DNA from: Candidatus Omnitrophica bacterium UBA5776
Lineage (GTDB): Bacteria > Omnitrophota > Gorgyraeia > Gygaellales > Profunditerraquicolaceae
Assembly (NCBI GenBank): GCA_002418595.1
Contig: DIEK01000001.1
Span: 14,048 to 37,690, forward strand
DNA length: 23,643 nucleotides
Direction: 5' to 3'
Under the pieces are notes generated by a model. The model did no database searches. It was not told the DNA's origin and worked only from the letters and a program-made list of their open reading frames with translations. Below are positions 22,319-23,643 of the stretch, piece by piece; positions within the stretch are counted from its first letter, which is position 1, and every line of letters starts with the position of its first letter. The translations under genes and the position numbers were made by a program.

Positions 22319-23643
22319 TCAAGCCGCTTTTTTCTTCAGGCGCGTTTCAAACACGGCGTAAAGGGTCGGGATAAACAGCAGTGTTATCAGCGTGGAAACG
22401 CTTAAACCCCCGATCATAGTCACGCCCAGCGGCTGCCAGCTTTCCGAACCTTCCCCGTTCGATAACGCCAGCGGCATCAGGCCGACCAGGGTTGTTATGG
22501 TGGTCATCAACACCGGGCGCAGCCTGTCGCCGCCCCCTCTGATGACCGCCTCGGACAGAGCCAACCCGCGCGCGCGCAGGATATTGATGTAGCTTATCAG
22601 GACTATAGCGTTGTTGACCACGATACCCATCAACATCACCACCCCGAGGAAAGAAATTATGTTTAGGGTCATGCCGCTGATGATGAAAGCGAATATTACC
22701 CCCACGAAGGTGAACGGTATGGAAAACATGACTATGAACGGGTCTATCAGAGACTCGAACTGCGCGGCCATGACCATGTAAACGAGGATAATGCCGAGCG
22801 CCAGCAGCAGCGCCAGGTCGCGGAAGGCCTTGGTCTGTTCTTCCGCTTCACCTCCGAGCTCCAGGGTAATGTCCGACGGCAGGGTAAGTTTATTCAACTC
22901 CCGCTTGACGTCTTCGACGATTTTGCCGGAAGAACGTTTGTAGGCGTTACATTCCACGCGCACCACGCGCTCCCTGTTCTTGCGTTCTATCTCCTGCGGC
23001 ACGAGCACCTCGCTGATACCTGCGATATTGGAAAGCCTCACCTGCCTGCCGGGGTCCACCCCGCCGCCGGAAGCCGGATAGACCGTGATGCTTTCGATAT
23101 CCTCCGGTTTGAGCCTGAACTTCTCCTCGGCGCGCACGCTGATGTCGTAGGTCTTGCCTTTCTCGCGATAATGCCCGGCGGTATTTCCTTCGATAAAGGC
23201 CTTGACCGTATCGGTTATCATCTGCATGTTGAGGCCCAGAGAAGACGATTTCTCCCTGTCCACGTCTATGCGCAGTTCCGGACGGTTGGCTTCCCTGGAG
23301 ATGCTCACGTCCACGGCGCCCGGTATATTTTCCATTATATCCTTGATCTGCGCGGCCACGGCGTCGGTATCCTGGAAAGAATGACCTATGATCTCCACCT
23401 GGACGCTCTTGCCGCCGGAACCGGAGATCACCCTTCCCATCGGGTTACCGGTGGTTATGTCCGTTCTTACCACCCCGGGCAGGGCGCGGATCCTGCCGCG
23501 CAGTATCTGCCCGATCTCTTTAACGGAACGTTCCCTTGCCGTCTTGGGGACGAGTTTGGCGCCGCAGGTAATTATGTGCGACCCTGAGGCGTTCCCCATG
23601 CTCTTTCCCACGCCGGATACTTCGCCGCTCCTGACATAATAAA
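22319..23643 (-). CDS. RND efflux pump, C-terminal part (5' end outside the window)
   Basis: A second HAE1-type RND pump, of which the last about 441 residues are present. The reading frame is open to the right edge, so the GTG at 23609-23611 is an internal codon and not a start. Visible are the second porter domain (ITTGNPMGRV, VDREKSSSLGLN, TAGHYREKGKTYDISVR), and TM8-TM12 with LVYMVMAAQFESLIDPFIVMF, MGIVVNNAIVLISYIN in TM10 (no AcrB lysine) and FIPTLYAVFE at the end. Similarity in arrangement to the complete pump at the left is clear, but sequences differ enough to be a different paralogue. The PII-like gene follows. Confidence 0.93.
   Translation of the reverse strand, partial: YYVRSGEVSGVGKSMGNASGSHIITCGAKLVPKTARERSVKEIGQILRGRIRALPGVVRTDITTGNPMGRVISGSGGKSVQVEIIGHSFQDTDAVAAQIKDIMENIPGAVDVSISREANRPELRIDVDREKSSSLGLNMQMITDTVKAFIEGNTAGHYREKGKTYDISVRAEEKFRLKPEDIESITVYPASGGGVDPGRQVRLSNIAGISEVLVPQEIERKNRERVVRVECNAYKRSSGKIVEDVKRELNKLTLPSDITLELGGEAEEQTKAFRDLALLLALGIILVYMVMAAQFESLIDPFIVMFSIPFTFVGVIFAFIISGMTLNIISFLGVVMLMGIVVNNAIVLISYINILRARGLALSEAVIRGGGDRLRPVLMTTITTLVGLMPLALSNGEGSESWQPLGVTMIGGLSVSTLITLLFIPTLYAVFETRLKKKAA

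Overview
The window (about 23.6 kb) is gene-dense bacterial DNA from a Gram-negative cell: two RND efflux pumps, a periplasmic adaptor, a SurA-like lipoprotein and an O-antigen-ligase-like protein all imply an outer membrane. An oxygen-sensitive lysine 2,3-aminomutase, a B12-binding radical SAM enzyme and a small regulator resembling those of [FeFe]-hydrogenase systems suggest an anaerobe. Gene order and style fit an uncultivated lineage (Omnitrophota or another PVC-like group would be my guess), but nothing in the window proves the taxon. No rRNA, tRNA, IS element or CRISPR array was seen.

Left part (1-8.8 kb). A complete RND pump and its adaptor lie on the + strand. Convergent to them is a minus-strand operon of two D-Ala-D-Ala-ligase-like ATP-grasp enzymes, kamA and a parvulin-type lipoprotein. 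This operon has its own promoter and a leader carrying a terminator-like hairpin. Two ligases translationally linked to a beta-lysine-forming enzyme suggest a beta-lysine conjugate or peptide.

Middle (8.9-12.4 kb). A GT4 glycosyltransferase (-) and an O-antigen ligase/polymerase-like membrane protein (+) diverge from overlapping promoters. The latter overlaps tail-to-tail with an MFS transporter, which is the last gene of the next operon.

Main interest (11.3-20.9 kb). One long minus-strand operon, with mostly 4-bp or near-zero gene junctions, encodes a complete minimal type II polyketide synthase: a KS-alpha with intact Cys-His-His, a KS-beta/chain-length factor that has lost all three, and an ACP. 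Around them are a B12-binding radical SAM enzyme, a cyclase-family hydrolase, an SRPBCC aromatase/cyclase-like protein, a ketopantoate-reductase-like enzyme, a duplicated TIGR04076 protein, a PCP_red-domain protein and an MFS exporter. I infer a biosynthetic pathway for an aromatic or otherwise cyclised polyketide, with no actinobacterial character. Two repeat systems decorate it: three copies of a ~160-bp double-hairpin unit between two genes of the operon, and a 300-bp field of 81-bp and 42-bp palindromic units in the long upstream region, itself preceded by a strong promoter and a possible pseudoknot/terminator leader.

Right part (20.9-23.6 kb). A hydrogenase-regulator-like ACT-fold protein, an unrecognised protein with a HEPN-like Rx4H motif, a PII-like small protein, and the C-terminal part of a second RND pump that runs off the window edge, all on the minus strand.
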